Shown here: in pieces, positions 18,900 to 27,995 of the stretch
Numbering within the stretch: position 1 is the first letter of the stretch
How the letters are laid out: each line of letters starts with the position of its first letter
Source: Tessaracoccus oleiagri
GTDB lineage: Bacteria; Actinomycetota; Actinomycetes; Propionibacteriales; Propionibacteriaceae
Direction: 5' to 3'
Assembly: GCF_900103275.1 (NCBI RefSeq)
Contig: NZ_FNGP01000001.1
Coordinates: 1 to 64,000, forward strand
DNA length: 64,000 nt
The notes under the pieces: model-generated
Databases searched by the model: none
What the model was told of the DNA's origin: nothing
Seen by the model: only the letters and a program-made list of their open reading frames with translations
Made by a program: the position numbers and the translations under genes

Positions 18900-19130
18900 A
18901 TGACCGAGGACCGTAGTGGTTGGCGCCCCTTCATCGAGCGCGCATGCCAGGCAGTGGGCATCGAACCCGACCTGATCGACGAGGACATCGCGCTGGAGCT
19001 CGCCGCCCGCGTGGCGCGCGAGGGCGAGCGCCCGATGGCACCCGTCGCGACGTTCATCCTCGGCCTGGCCGTCGGTTCCGGCAAGGGCGACGTCGACGAC
19101 CTGAAGGCGAAGATCGAGTCCGTCGCCTGA
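18900..19130 (+). CDS. DUF6457-like small protein, 76 aa
   Basis: A small helical protein with the pattern IERACQAVGIEPDLIDEDIALELAARVAREGERPMAPVATFILGLAVG, which matches the DUF6457 family often found beside or fused to molybdenum-cofactor genes in actinobacteria. No molybdopterin synthesis gene is adjacent here, although a sulfite-oxidase-family molybdoenzyme lies at 45.6-47.1 kb. A GAGGAG site precedes the ATG at about 8 nt. The family assignment is from memory of the motif and the function is unknown. Confidence 0.62.
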   Translation: MTEDRSGWRPFIERACQAVGIEPDLIDEDIALELAARVAREGERPMAPVATFILGLAVGSGKGDVDDLKAKIESVA

Positions 19131-19148
19131 TCCGGTCCATGGCCGGCC

Positions 19149-19631
19149 TCAGGGCTGGCCGACCGGCGTGCCCGACAGCAGGTGGATGCGGTTGAAGACG
19201 TTCATGTTGATGCAGCCCATCAGGAACAGCGACAGCACGTCGTCGCCCAACAGCTCGCGCAGGCGCTCGTACGCGTCGTCGGGTATCCGCCGCTCGGCGA
19301 CGAGCGTGACGTACTCGGCGACTTCGAGCGCCGCCTGCTCGAGCTCGGTGTAGGCGGCCCCCGCGTCGCGCCAGCCGGGGGCGAGCGCGAACTTCCGCGA
19401 GATCGTGGCGTCGTCGAGGCCATCCGTCCGGTAGGCCTTCTCACCGAGTCCGACGTGGACGTTCACGCAGTACGCGCAGCCGTTCAGTTGGCTGACGTGG
19501 ACGAACGCGAGTTCCAGCACCGCGCGCGAGACACCCAATTCCTCCGCGCGGGCGATGATCGTGTCGGTCACGGCGTACTGCGCGCGTGAGGTGGCGGCCA
19601 TGTTCTTGCGCAGGTGGATCCGGTCGTTCAT
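19149..19631 (-). CDS. AhpD-like carboxymuconolactone decarboxylase family protein
   Basis: A 160-residue helical protein whose centre carries VSQLNGCAYCVNVH, the CxxC plus histidine motif of the AhpD/alkylhydroperoxidase core. Members act as peroxide-detoxifying or thiol-disulfide proteins, usually with a reducing partner; none is adjacent here. The start at 19631 gives MNDRIHLRKNM with GAGGA about 7 nt upstream. It lies 25 nt downstream of the receptor kinase gene on the same strand and could be read through from it. Confidence 0.85.
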   Translation of the reverse strand: MNDRIHLRKNMAATSRAQYAVTDTIIARAEELGVSRAVLELAFVHVSQLNGCAYCVNVHVGLGEKAYRTDGLDDATISRKFALAPGWRDAGAAYTELEQAALEVAEYVTLVAERRIPDDAYERLRELLGDDVLSLFLMGCINMNVFNRIHLLSGTPVGQP

Positions 19632-19656
19632 TGGGGGGTCCTCTTCGGGGCTCGGG

Positions 19657-21237
19657 TCAGTACAGCGCCGTCCTCCACTGGTCGACGGCATCCTGCAGGT
19701 CACCGTACAGCGCGCCGAAGTCGCCCCCGCGACCGGTGTCGGCGATCGCCTGCCCCACCGCGGAGAGCGCCGCCGTGGCCTGCTCGCCGTCCTGCGCCCG
19801 GAGCGCCGCCGCGAGATCGCGGAGCGCCGCGTCGACCTGCTTCCGGTCGTCGTTGCTGATCGTGTCGGCCTGGAACGCCTGCCGCACCGCGTTCGAGAGC
19901 GCCGCTGAGGCGGAGTGGACGGGCCCGGCGTCGGGCGTCACCGCCGTGGGCGGCTGCTGGGTGGTCTCCTCGGGCGGGGGCGCCTGGGTGGTGGTCGGCT
20001 CGGCCGGGGGCGCGCTGGTGGTCGCTGGCGGACGGGACGTCGCCGGCGGCCGAGTGTCCGGGGGCGGCGCCTGCGTGGTGGCGGGTGCCGACGTCGTCGG
20101 CTCGGCGCGGGGGCTCGGGGTCTGGGCGATCGGTTCCGCGGGCGACGTCGTGGGGCTCGGCGAGGCCGACTCGACGGTGGAGTCCACCGTCGGGGCGACA
20201 CTGTCGTCGGCGGCGACGGGGGTGGAGCCGTCATCCATGAACGCCGCGTAGGCCCCTACGCCGCCCGCCAGCAGCACGAGCGCGAGGAGCACCCAGAGGA
20301 CGCCTGACCGGGAGTCGGTCTGTTGGGCGCGACGTGGTGCCGCCGACGCGGTGAGCGGCAGCAGCGCGGTCGCTGCGTCCGGGTCGCCGTCGCCCGACAG
20401 CATCGAGGCGACGACCGCCGCGGACGCCGGTCGCTCCGCCGGGTCCTTCGCCATCAGCGCCGCGATGATGGCGGCGAGCCCGGGTGGGACGTCCGGCCGC
20501 GCGTCGCGGACGTCGGGGACGGGGGCGGTGGCGTGCTGCATCACGGTGACGACGGGGCTGTCGCCGTGGTAGGGCGCGCGGCCTGCGAGGAGCGTGAACA
20601 GGACGCAGCCCAGGGCGTACAGGTCGCTGCGCTCGTCGGCGGGTCGGCCGGCAGCCTGCTCGGGCGAGAGGTAGTGGGCGGTCCCGATGACGGTCTCCGG
20701 CGTCGTCAGGGGGTTCATCGTGTCCTGCGCCTCGTCGACGAGGCGGGTGATGCCGAAGTCGAGGACCTTGATGCGGCCGTCCTCGGCGCGGGCGATGTTG
20801 CCGGGCTTGATGTCGCGGTGGATGATGCCGTGCTGGTGCGCGGCCGCGAGCGCGGCGGCGACTTGGGCGCCGATGTCGCGCACGTCGTCGACGGGCAATG
20901 GGCCGCCGGTCTTGACCTCCTGGGCGAGGGTCTGTCCGGGGAGCAGCTCCATGACGAGGTAGGCGTGCTCGTCGTCGAAGCCGGTGTCGAAGACGGTGAC
21001 GATGTTGTCGTGCTGCAGCGCGGCCGTCGTCCGGGCCTCTAGGCGGAACCGTTCCTCGGCGGCCGGGTCACCGGTCGGCGTGGTGAGGTCGAGGATCTTG
21101 ACGGCGACCTCGCGCTGGAGGAGTTCGTCCACCGCGCGGTAGACGGTGGCCATCCCCCCGCGCCCGATCTGCTCGATCAGGCGGTATCGATTGGCCAGAG
21201 TGCGAACCCCGGCGGTTGGCTGCACGGGCTCATCCAT
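19657..21237 (-). CDS. receptor-type serine/threonine protein kinase (PknB family), copy 1
   Basis: A 526-residue membrane kinase. The N-terminal kinase domain (about 18-280) has the glycine loop IGRGGMATVYRA, the lysine in VAVKIL, HRDIKPGN, DFGITR, the activation-loop end GTAHYLSPEQAAGR and DLYALGCVLF. A cytoplasmic juxtamembrane stretch and one membrane helix (about 315-335, VLWVLLALVLLAGGVGAYAAF) follow. The extracellular part is a long Pro/Thr/Ala linker and a helical C-terminal domain of about 75 residues instead of PASTA repeats. The same domain ends the neighbouring kinase. The ATG at 21237 lies 7 nt after TAGGGT. Confidence 0.88.
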   Translation of the reverse strand: MDEPVQPTAGVRTLANRYRLIEQIGRGGMATVYRAVDELLQREVAVKILDLTTPTGDPAAEERFRLEARTTAALQHDNIVTVFDTGFDDEHAYLVMELLPGQTLAQEVKTGGPLPVDDVRDIGAQVAAALAAAHQHGIIHRDIKPGNIARAEDGRIKVLDFGITRLVDEAQDTMNPLTTPETVIGTAHYLSPEQAAGRPADERSDLYALGCVLFTLLAGRAPYHGDSPVVTVMQHATAPVPDVRDARPDVPPGLAAIIAALMAKDPAERPASAAVVASMLSGDGDPDAATALLPLTASAAPRRAQQTDSRSGVLWVLLALVLLAGGVGAYAAFMDDGSTPVAADDSVAPTVDSTVESASPSPTTSPAEPIAQTPSPRAEPTTSAPATTQAPPPDTRPPATSRPPATTSAPPAEPTTTQAPPPEETTQQPPTAVTPDAGPVHSASAALSNAVRQAFQADTISNDDRKQVDAALRDLAAALRAQDGEQATAALSAVGQAIADTGRGGDFGALYGDLQDAVDQWRTALY

Positions 21238-21244
21238 GACCACA

Positions 21245-21250
21245 ACCCTA
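21245..21250 (-). promoter_or_regulatory. -10 box of a probable leaderless promoter (TAGGGT)
   Basis: On the minus strand TAGGGT is followed by 7 nt and the ATG at 21237. The alternative GTG at 21243 would lie directly against the box. Confidence 0.5.
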
Positions 21251-21283
21251 CCCGCCGACCGGATCCGGCCTCGGTGCGTGGGG

Positions 21284-22738
21284 TCAGTCGAAGGCCGACT
21301 TCCAGTCGTCGACGGCGTCCTTCAGCTCGTCGAAGGGCTCCTCGAAGTCGCCCTTCCGACCCGAGTCGCTGAGCGCCTGGTCGATGGCGGAGAGCGCGTC
21401 CGAGGCGCCCTGCTCGTCGTCGTCCTTGAGCGCCCGCCGGAGCTCCCGCAGGCCCTCGTCGATCCGCCGCCGGTCCTCCTTGGAGAGCTGTTCCGCCTTG
21501 GCGGCGTCCTTGACCGCGTCCGACAGGACGTCCGCGGCCACCGCAGGATCCGACGCGTCGCCATCCTCCGAAGCCGACTCGGCCGGGGGCTCCTCCTCCC
21601 GCTCAGCCGGCGGCGGCTGCGGCACCGTCGGACTGCCGGCGGCGGGAGACTCCTCGGTCAGGGCGGCGACCGTGGGTGCGCTCGTGGGGTCCGGCCCCGC
21701 CACCGGGTCGTCGTCGGACAGCAGGCTGAAGGCGCCGACACCGAGGGCCGCCACTGCCACAGCAGCCAGGATCCACGCCGCGGCCGGACGCCGCCCCGGA
21801 CCTTCCGGGGCGGGCACGTCCATCACGGCCGTGGGTGGCGTGTCGGTTCTGGGCGCGGGCCCCAGGACCTGCGTCGGGGCGTCCGAGGCGGGGCGCTCGA
21901 GGCGGGACGCGACGAGGCCGGCGGGCGCCGGTCGCTCTTCCGGGTCCTTGGACAGCAGTGCGGTCACGAGCGCCACCAGCGGGGCGGGGGCGTCGGGCCG
22001 CAGCGCGGCGAGGTCGGGCACCGGCGCGGAGGTGTGCATCGCGAGCGTCGCGAGATTGGAGTCGCCCTGGTACGGCGGGTGCCCTACGAGCAGAGTGAAG
22101 AGGACGCAGCCCAGCGCGTACAGGTCGCTGCGGGCGTCCCCGGCGTCGCCACGGGCCTGTTCCGGCGACAAGTACTGCGGGGTCCCGAGGATGCTGTCCG
22201 GGGAGGTGAGGGGGCCGGCCTCGTCGTGGGCCTCGTCGAGGAGACGCGTGATGCCGAAGTCGAGGACCTTGATGCGGCCGTCGTCGGCGCGGGCGATGTT
22301 GCCCGGCTTGATGTCCCTGTGCACCAATCCCGCGGCGTGCGCCGCCTGCAGCGCCGAGGCGACCTGTGCGCCGATCTCCCGCACCTCGTCCACCGGCAGG
22401 GGTCCGCGACGGGCCAACTCGCCGGCCAGGGTGCCGTGCGGCAACAGCTCCATCACCAGGAACGCGTGGCCCTCGTCGATCCCGGTGTCGAACACCGTGA
22501 CGATGTGGTCGTGGCTGAGCGAGGCCGTCGCGCGGGCCTCACGCCGGAATCGCTCCGCTGCCGCGGGGTCCTTGACCGGGCTGGCGGGGTCGAGGATCTT
22601 CACGGCCACTTCGCGGTCGAGCAGTTCGTCGACGGCGCGGAAGACGGTCGACATGCCGCCGCGCCCGATCTGCTCGGCCAGCCGGTAGCGGCCGGCGAGC
22701 AGGCGAGCCTCCGGCAGCGGAGTCGTCGGATGGTCCAT
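21284..22738 (-). CDS. receptor-type serine/threonine protein kinase (PknB family), copy 2
   Basis: A 484-residue paralogue of the kinase at 19657-21237. The kinase domain shows IGRGGMSTVFRAVDELL, VAVKIL, HRDIKPGN, DFGITRLLDEA and GTPQYLSPEQARG. One membrane helix (about 335-355, AAAWILAAVAVAALGVGAFSL) precedes an acidic Pro/Glu linker and a C-terminal helical domain ending VDDWKSAFD. That domain aligns with the end of copy 1 (VDQWRTALY) through a shared GDF and a preceding AL-S-A repeat pattern. The two genes are tandem and in the same direction, so they probably arose by duplication. The ATG lies 7 nt after TAGTGT. Confidence 0.88.
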   Translation of the reverse strand: MDHPTTPLPEARLLAGRYRLAEQIGRGGMSTVFRAVDELLDREVAVKILDPASPVKDPAAAERFRREARATASLSHDHIVTVFDTGIDEGHAFLVMELLPHGTLAGELARRGPLPVDEVREIGAQVASALQAAHAAGLVHRDIKPGNIARADDGRIKVLDFGITRLLDEAHDEAGPLTSPDSILGTPQYLSPEQARGDAGDARSDLYALGCVLFTLLVGHPPYQGDSNLATLAMHTSAPVPDLAALRPDAPAPLVALVTALLSKDPEERPAPAGLVASRLERPASDAPTQVLGPAPRTDTPPTAVMDVPAPEGPGRRPAAAWILAAVAVAALGVGAFSLLSDDDPVAGPDPTSAPTVAALTEESPAAGSPTVPQPPPAEREEEPPAESASEDGDASDPAVAADVLSDAVKDAAKAEQLSKEDRRRIDEGLRELRRALKDDDEQGASDALSAIDQALSDSGRKGDFEEPFDELKDAVDDWKSAFD

Positions 22739-22745
22739 GCCGGAG

Positions 22746-22751
22746 ACACTA
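22746..22751 (-). promoter_or_regulatory. -10 box of a probable leaderless promoter (TAGTGT)
   Basis: On the minus strand TAGTGT is followed by 7 nt and the ATG at 22738. Confidence 0.5.
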
Positions 22752-22775
22752 CCCACGTAAGCGGGCGGCGCCGGG

Positions 22776-24776
22776 TCAGCCCCTGACGCGCTGCAGCGTG
22801 AACTCGTTGGAGCGGAAGGTGCCGTCGGCGGTGGCGACGGCGACGCGCCAGCGGTGGGTGCCCACCTGGTTGCTGCCATAGGTCAGAGGGATGGTGAAGC
22901 GGCCGTCGGCGTCGGTGGTGCTGATCTGGGAGCGCGACCAGCCGGAGTCCAGCAGGACCTCCGTCCAAACCTGTGAATTGGGTGCGCCGGACGCCGTGCC
23001 CCACGTGTAGGTGGTCTGGCCCACCGGCTTCACGCCGGCCGACGCGGCGCTCACCGTCACCGGGGCCTCGGTCCTGACCAGCGTGAACGGCTCGGAGGGG
23101 AAGGTGCCGAGGGAGCCGCCCACGACGACCCGCCACTGGTACTCGCCCGGGGTGCGGGCGCCGTAGGTCAGCGCGAGCGTGAACCTGCCCTCGGCGTCGG
23201 TGGTGCCCACCTGCGAGCGCGACCAGCCGCCGGAGAGCATGACCTCGGTCCAGACCGGCGAGTTGGGCGCGCCGGTGGCGGTGCCCCACGTGTAGGTGTC
23301 CTGGCCGACGGGCTTGGACCCGGCGGAGGCGGCGGTCACCGTCGGCTCGGGAACGCGGGTGAGGGTGAACGAGTCCGAGTGGTAGACCCCGAGCGACGAG
23401 CGGACGCCGACCCGCCAGGTGTACGTCCCGGGGGTGGTCTTGCCGTACGTCAGGGGCAGCGAGAAGCGGCCGTTGCCGTCGGTGGTGCCGGTCTGCGAAC
23501 GCGACCAGCTCTCACCGATCCGCACCTCGGTCCAGACCTCGGAGTTCGGGGCGCCGGTGGCCGTGCCCCACGTGTAGGTGTCGTGGCCGACCGCCTTGGT
23601 GCCGGCGGAGTAGGCGGCCACGCTCACCAGCTGGATGCGCTTCGAGGTGACGTTGCTGGACGTGAGCGTCGTACCCCAAGGGGTGGTGAGGGTCGCCCGG
23701 TACGTGGTGGTGCCCGCGGACGACTGGCCGTAGGTGAGCGCCAGGTCGAAGCTGCCGTCGGAGGCGACGGCGACGCTGCTGTGGTCGCGCCAAGTGCCGC
23801 TGACGAGGACCTGCGCCTTCACCGTGCGGCCCGCGTAGCCGGCGGCGGTGCCCCGGAGCCGGGCCGTCTCGCCGACGTACACGTCCTCGACCGCGTTGGC
23901 CTTCACCGTGCCGAGCCGCTCGATGGTGAACTCCGGTGACGTGTAGGTGGTGTCGATGGTGGAGGACTTCACACGGAAACGATGCAGCCCGACAGTGTCC
24001 TGGCCGTACGTCAGTGGGATGGAGAAGATGCCGCGCGGACCGGCCTGCACCTGCTGGCTGGGGCTCCAGCCCGATGGGGTCATCGCCTCGGTGCGTACGA
24101 TCTGTCCGGCACCCCCGGGGCTGAGGAGACCCGTGACCGCAGCCGTGGCACCGACGTTGGCCTTCGTCGCTGGACGGATCACCAGTTCCATTGGACCGGT
24201 CGCCGGCGGCGTCACGTTGTACTGGTAGAGGTTGTGGCGCGCCATCAGGTTGATGACCTTGTTGGCGTACAGCGGGTCGGTCGCGTAGCCCCCCATGTGC
24301 ACTTCGAAGATGAAGCGGTCCGGGTTGTCGGTGTAGTCGAACGCCTTGGCGTACCGGGAGAGCCGGCTGAGGAAGTAGCCGTGGTCGATGAACGACTTCT
24401 CGGCGGTGTCGTACTTCCGGAACTTGGCGGTCGTGGTGTAGCGGTTGCCGTTGGCGTCGACCTCCCAGGTGCTGATCGAGTAGCACCCGTTCTGGTGCGG
24501 GCTCTCCGTCGAGCTGCACTTGATGCCGAACCAAGCGTTGGCGTTCTTGGCTAGCTCGGACTCTCCCATGCCAGACTCGAGCATGGACTGGGCGATCGAC
24601 ACCGAGGCGGGAACGCCGTAGGTGCGCTCCTCCGCCTGGGCCCACTGGTGGGTCTTCGCGATGAAATCGGCCGCCGTCAACGCCGACGCCGGCTGCGGCG
24701 CCGCGAAGGCGACGAACCCCAGGACGACGGCCAACAGGACACTACGCACGCTTCGCCACATTCGCATGGAGCCCAT
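22776..24776 (-). CDS. secreted N-acetylglucosaminidase with tandem Ig-like repeats
   Basis: A 666-residue exported murein hydrolase. A signal peptide (VLLAVVLGFVAFAAPQPASA) precedes a FlgJ/LytG-type glucosaminidase domain (about 35-190) with the catalytic glutamate region QSMLESGMGESELAKNANAWFGIKC and KYDTAEKSFIDHGYFL. The rest is beta-sandwich repeats. Three of about 93 residues near the C-terminus are close copies, each with KPVGQ(D/T)TYTWGTA.GAPNS.VWTEV and SRSQ.(G/S)TTDA(D/E)GRF. The repeats probably bind cell wall or extend the enzyme from the surface. The start is ambiguous between ATG 24776 and ATG 24767; neither has a clear ribosome-binding site. Confidence 0.85.
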   Translation of the reverse strand: MGSMRMWRSVRSVLLAVVLGFVAFAAPQPASALTAADFIAKTHQWAQAEERTYGVPASVSIAQSMLESGMGESELAKNANAWFGIKCSSTESPHQNGCYSISTWEVDANGNRYTTTAKFRKYDTAEKSFIDHGYFLSRLSRYAKAFDYTDNPDRFIFEVHMGGYATDPLYANKVINLMARHNLYQYNVTPPATGPMELVIRPATKANVGATAAVTGLLSPGGAGQIVRTEAMTPSGWSPSQQVQAGPRGIFSIPLTYGQDTVGLHRFRVKSSTIDTTYTSPEFTIERLGTVKANAVEDVYVGETARLRGTAAGYAGRTVKAQVLVSGTWRDHSSVAVASDGSFDLALTYGQSSAGTTTYRATLTTPWGTTLTSSNVTSKRIQLVSVAAYSAGTKAVGHDTYTWGTATGAPNSEVWTEVRIGESWSRSQTGTTDGNGRFSLPLTYGKTTPGTYTWRVGVRSSLGVYHSDSFTLTRVPEPTVTAASAGSKPVGQDTYTWGTATGAPNSPVWTEVMLSGGWSRSQVGTTDAEGRFTLALTYGARTPGEYQWRVVVGGSLGTFPSEPFTLVRTEAPVTVSAASAGVKPVGQTTYTWGTASGAPNSQVWTEVLLDSGWSRSQISTTDADGRFTIPLTYGSNQVGTHRWRVAVATADGTFRSNEFTLQRVRG

Positions 24777-24886
24777 TCAATATGTTGGTCCGGCCAGAAG
24801 CCAATCATTTCCGGCGAACCTCAAGCGGTCGTTGAGCCCCCGAGCTGTTGGGCATCGACGAAGGTCCGTGCAATAGTGGGGACCAC

Positions 24887-25005
24887 GTGTTCCGGGGTCG
24901 GTGTAATTCCGAGCCGGCGGTGAGAGTCCGCGACCCGAGCGCTTCGGCGCCCGGTTGACCTGGTGGAATTCCAGGACCGACGGTGAAAGTCCGGATGGGA
25001 GGCAA
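24887..25005 (+). promoter_or_regulatory. FMN riboswitch (RFN element)
   Basis: The sequence follows the RFN consensus: GTTCCGGGGTCGGTGTAATT, CCGAGCCGGCGGT, a variable hairpin GAGCGCTTCGGCGC, then TGACCTGGTGGAATTCCAGG, ACCGACGGTGAAAGTCC and GGATGGGAGG. It lies about 130 nt upstream of ribD and is the expected FMN-sensing switch of the riboflavin operon. The downstream leader (25006-25131) is GC-rich and could contain the expression platform. A -35/-10-like TTGGGC-17-CAATAG lies at 24848-24876. Confidence 0.93.
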
Positions 25006-25131
25006 CACGGCGAGGCGAGCCACATCGGCGCGCCCCTGCGGCGCATGCCGGCGACCCGTTGGGTCCCCGGAGGCGCCTGCATTTCCCGTCCCCGGAGCCC
25101 GCATCGGCAGCGAGCGAAGGGCAGGACCGGG

Positions 25132-26169
25132 ATGGTGGACCACCGTACCCAGGTCGACCTCGGGCACATGCGGCGCGCCCTCGAACTGGCGGCGAGCGGC
25201 CCGGAGGCCGACCCGAACCCCCGCGTCGGCGCCGTCGTGCTCGACAGCCGCGGCGAGGTGGCGGGGGAAGGATTCCACCGCGGGGCCGGGAGCCCGCACG
25301 CGGAAGTCGAGGCGCTGCGGAACGCGGGTCATCGGGCCCGGGGCGGGACGGCGTACGTGACACTCGAGCCCTGCGCCCACGAGGGCCGGACCGGCCCCTG
25401 CACGGACGCGCTCCTCGACGCAGGCGTCGCCCGCGTCGTCTTCGCGACGGGCGACCCGAACCCGGCGGCCTCGGGAGGTGCCGCCCGGTTAGGGGCGGCG
25501 GGGGTGCAGGTGGACTCCGGTCTCCTCAAGGCCGAGGCACTGGCCGTCAACCGCACGTGGGCCCATCGGATCCGGACGGGCCGTCCTTTCGTGACCTGGA
25601 AGTTCGCCGCCACCCTCGACGGCCGGTCCGCCGCCGAGGACGGCACCTCGCAATGGATCACCGGCGAAGAGGCCCGCAACGACGTCCACCGCCTGCGGGC
25701 GAGGTGCGGCGCGATCATCGTCGGCACCGGGACGGCGCTCACGGACGACCCGGGTCTCACCGTTCGCGGGCTCGACGCTCCGCTGCCGCGTCCGCCGCTG
25801 CGCGTCGTGATCGGGCGGACTCCGCTGCCGCCCTCGGCGAACCTCTTCTCGGGCGAGGCCCCCACACGCGTGTTCCCACACCGCGACGTCGGGCGCGCCC
25901 TGCGCCAGCTCGCGGAAGACGGAATCCACCACGCGTTGCTGGAGGGCGGGCCGACGCTGGCCGCCAGCCTCCTGGCCAACGGTCTGGTCGACGAGGTGGT
26001 CGCCTACGTGGCGCCCGCGCTGCTCGGCGCCGGCCGGGCGGCCGTCGGGAGCCTGGGCATCCACACGATCGGCGGCGCCGTACGCCTCCACCCGACGTCC
26101 GTGAGCCTCGTCGGCGAGGACGTCCGCATCATCGCTGTCCCCAACCACCAGAAGCAGGAGACCCACTGA
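25132..26169 (+). CDS. ribD: bifunctional diaminohydroxyphosphoribosylaminopyrimidine deaminase / reductase
   Basis: A 345-residue riboflavin enzyme performing the deaminase and reductase steps after GTP cyclohydrolase II. The N-terminal cytidine-deaminase-like zinc site is GSPHAEVEAL near residue 55 with PCAHEGRTGPC near residue 80. The C-terminal reductase domain contains FVTWKFAATLDGRSAAEDG, SQWITG and LLEGGPTLAASLL. It is the first gene of ribD-ribE-ribBA-ribH, downstream of the FMN riboswitch. Part of the linker (ATGDPNPAASGGAARL) departs from the usual P-N-P-x-V-x-G-x-G-x form. Confidence 0.93.
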   Translation: MVDHRTQVDLGHMRRALELAASGPEADPNPRVGAVVLDSRGEVAGEGFHRGAGSPHAEVEALRNAGHRARGGTAYVTLEPCAHEGRTGPCTDALLDAGVARVVFATGDPNPAASGGAARLGAAGVQVDSGLLKAEALAVNRTWAHRIRTGRPFVTWKFAATLDGRSAAEDGTSQWITGEEARNDVHRLRARCGAIIVGTGTALTDDPGLTVRGLDAPLPRPPLRVVIGRTPLPPSANLFSGEAPTRVFPHRDVGRALRQLAEDGIHHALLEGGPTLAASLLANGLVDEVVAYVAPALLGAGRAAVGSLGIHTIGGAVRLHPTSVSLVGEDVRIIAVPNHQKQETH

Positions 26170-26171
26170 CC

Positions 26172-26777
26172 ATGTTCACCGGAATCGTCGAAGAACTCGG
26201 CACCGTCGAATCCATCCAGGCCGGCGCCCAGTCCGCCGTCCTCCGGGTCCGGGGGCCCCTCGTCGTGAGCGACGCGGTGGTGGGTGCGAGCATCGCCGTC
26301 AACGGGGTGTGCCTCACCGTCACCGCGCACGACGAGGCCACCTTCACCGTCGACCTCATGGCGGAAACCCTCCGGCGGACCAGTCTCGCCGCGCTCCGCG
26401 AGGGCTCCAGTGTCAACCTCGAGCGCGCCATGGCCGCCACCGCCCGCTTCGGCGGGCACGTCGTGCAGGGCCACGTCGACGGCACCGCCCGCATCCTGCG
26501 CCGCGAGGAGGGCGACCGCTGGGAGACCGTGACGTTCGAGCTACCCACCGAGCTGGCGCGCTATGTCGTCGAGAAGGGGTCCATCACCGTCGACGGGGTG
26601 TCCCTCACCGTCACCGCCGCCGGGCCGGACACGTTCTCGGTGTCGTTGATCCCCACGACGCTGGCACTTACGACCCTGGGCGCGAAGGGCGTCGGGGACA
26701 TGGTCAACCTCGAGGTCGACGTGCTGGCCAAGTACGTGGAGCGCATGCTCGCCCACCTCTGCGAGGTGCGGTCGTGA
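26172..26777 (+). CDS. ribE: riboflavin synthase, alpha subunit
   Basis: A 201-residue enzyme that dismutates two 6,7-dimethyl-8-ribityllumazine molecules to riboflavin. It shows the characteristic internal duplication: each half has a lumazine-binding barrel, with MFTGIVEELG and VNGVCLTV in the first and GHVVQGHVDG and VDGVSLTV in the second. The start lies 2 nt after the ribD stop. The last codons overlap ribBA by 4 nt (GTGA). Confidence 0.95.
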   Translation: MFTGIVEELGTVESIQAGAQSAVLRVRGPLVVSDAVVGASIAVNGVCLTVTAHDEATFTVDLMAETLRRTSLAALREGSSVNLERAMAATARFGGHVVQGHVDGTARILRREEGDRWETVTFELPTELARYVVEKGSITVDGVSLTVTAAGPDTFSVSLIPTTLALTTLGAKGVGDMVNLEVDVLAKYVERMLAHLCEVRS

Positions 26778-27994
26778 CCGGCTTCGCGACCATCCCGGAA
26801 GCGCTGGAGGCGCTACGCGTCGGCCTCCCGGTGCTCGTGCTGGATGACGAGGAGCGCGAGAACGAGGGCGACGTCGTGCTGGCGGCCGAGACCCTCACCG
26901 ACGAGTGGCTGGCCTGGACGATCCGCCACAGCTCTGGCTACGTCTGCGCGCCGGTCACCGCCGCGCTCGCCGACCGGTTGGAGCTGCCGCTGATGGTGCG
27001 CGACAACGCCGACCCGCTGCGCACGGCGTACACCGTCTCCGTCGACGCAGCCACCGGAATCAGCACTGGCATCAGCGCCGCGGACCGTGCGCGGACGCTC
27101 CGCCTGCTCGCGGACGCGCGCACCACGGCGACCGACCTGATCCGGCCGGGACACGTCCTGCCGCTGCGGGCCCGCGACGGCGGCGTGCTGGAGCGGGCCG
27201 GGCACACGGAGGCGGCCGTCGACCTCTGCCGGCTGGCCGGGCTGGCCCCCGTCGGGGCCATCGCCGAGCTCGTGCACGACGACGGGACGATGATGCGTAC
27301 CGCGGAGGTGGCGCGGCTCGGTGCGGCGCACGGGCTGCCGGTGATCACGATCGGCGCGCTCGCCGACTGGCGGCGCCTGCACGACCGCGTGGTCGAGGTG
27401 GCCCGGACCACTCTCCCCACCCGGCACGGGACGTTCGAGGCGATCAGCTACCTCGACCTGGTCACCGGTGCCGACCATGTCCTGCTCGTCAGCCCTCGCG
27501 GCCGCGGAACCTCGGGCGTCCCGCCCCTGGTGCGCCTCCATTCCGAGTGCGTGACCGGCGAGGCGTTCGGGTCGGAGCGCTGCGACTGCGGACCCCAGCT
27601 CGCCCAAGCCATGGCCCGACTGGCCGACGAGCCCGGCGCAGTGGTCTACCTGCGTGGGCACGAGGGCCGGGGCGTCGGACTTCCCGCGAAGCTGCGCGCC
27701 TACCACCTGCAGGACGAGGGCCTCGACACCGTCGACGCGCAACTCCGGCTCGGGCTGCCCGTGGATGACCGCGAGTACGGAGCAGCCGCCGCGATCCTCC
27801 ACGCGTGCGGCCTCGACCGCGTCCGGCTGCTCACCAACAATCCCGCCAAGATCGCCGGTCTGGTCGCCACCGGGATCGACGTCGTGGCCGTGGAGGCATC
27901 GTTCACTCCCCCGAGGCCCGCAAGCCTCCCCTACCTGCGCGCCAAGCGCGACCGACTCGGGCACACCACCCTCATCAGCTTGAAGGAGCACTGA
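26774..27994 (+). CDS. ribBA: 3,4-dihydroxy-2-butanone 4-phosphate synthase / GTP cyclohydrolase II
   Basis: A 406-residue fusion supplying both riboflavin precursors. The N-terminal DHBP synthase (about 1-200) has [25 protein letters not shown] and [28 protein letters not shown]. The C-terminal GTP cyclohydrolase II (about 205-406) has [18 protein letters not shown] with the three zinc cysteines and [17 protein letters not shown]. It begins with GTG inside the ribE stop and ends 1 nt before ribH, so the operon is translationally coupled throughout. Confidence 0.95.
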   Translation: MTGFATIPEALEALRVGLPVLVLDDEERENEGDVVLAAETLTDEWLAWTIRHSSGYVCAPVTAALADRLELPLMVRDNADPLRTAYTVSVDAATGISTGISAADRARTLRLLADARTTATDLIRPGHVLPLRARDGGVLERAGHTEAAVDLCRLAGLAPVGAIAELVHDDGTMMRTAEVARLGAAHGLPVITIGALADWRRLHDRVVEVARTTLPTRHGTFEAISYLDLVTGADHVLLVSPRGRGTSGVPPLVRLHSECVTGEAFGSERCDCGPQLAQAMARLADEPGAVVYLRGHEGRGVGLPAKLRAYHLQDEGLDTVDAQLRLGLPVDDREYGAAAAILHACGLDRVRLLTNNPAKIAGLVATGIDVVAVEASFTPPRPASLPYLRAKRDRLGHTTLISLKEH

Positions 27995-27995
27995 C

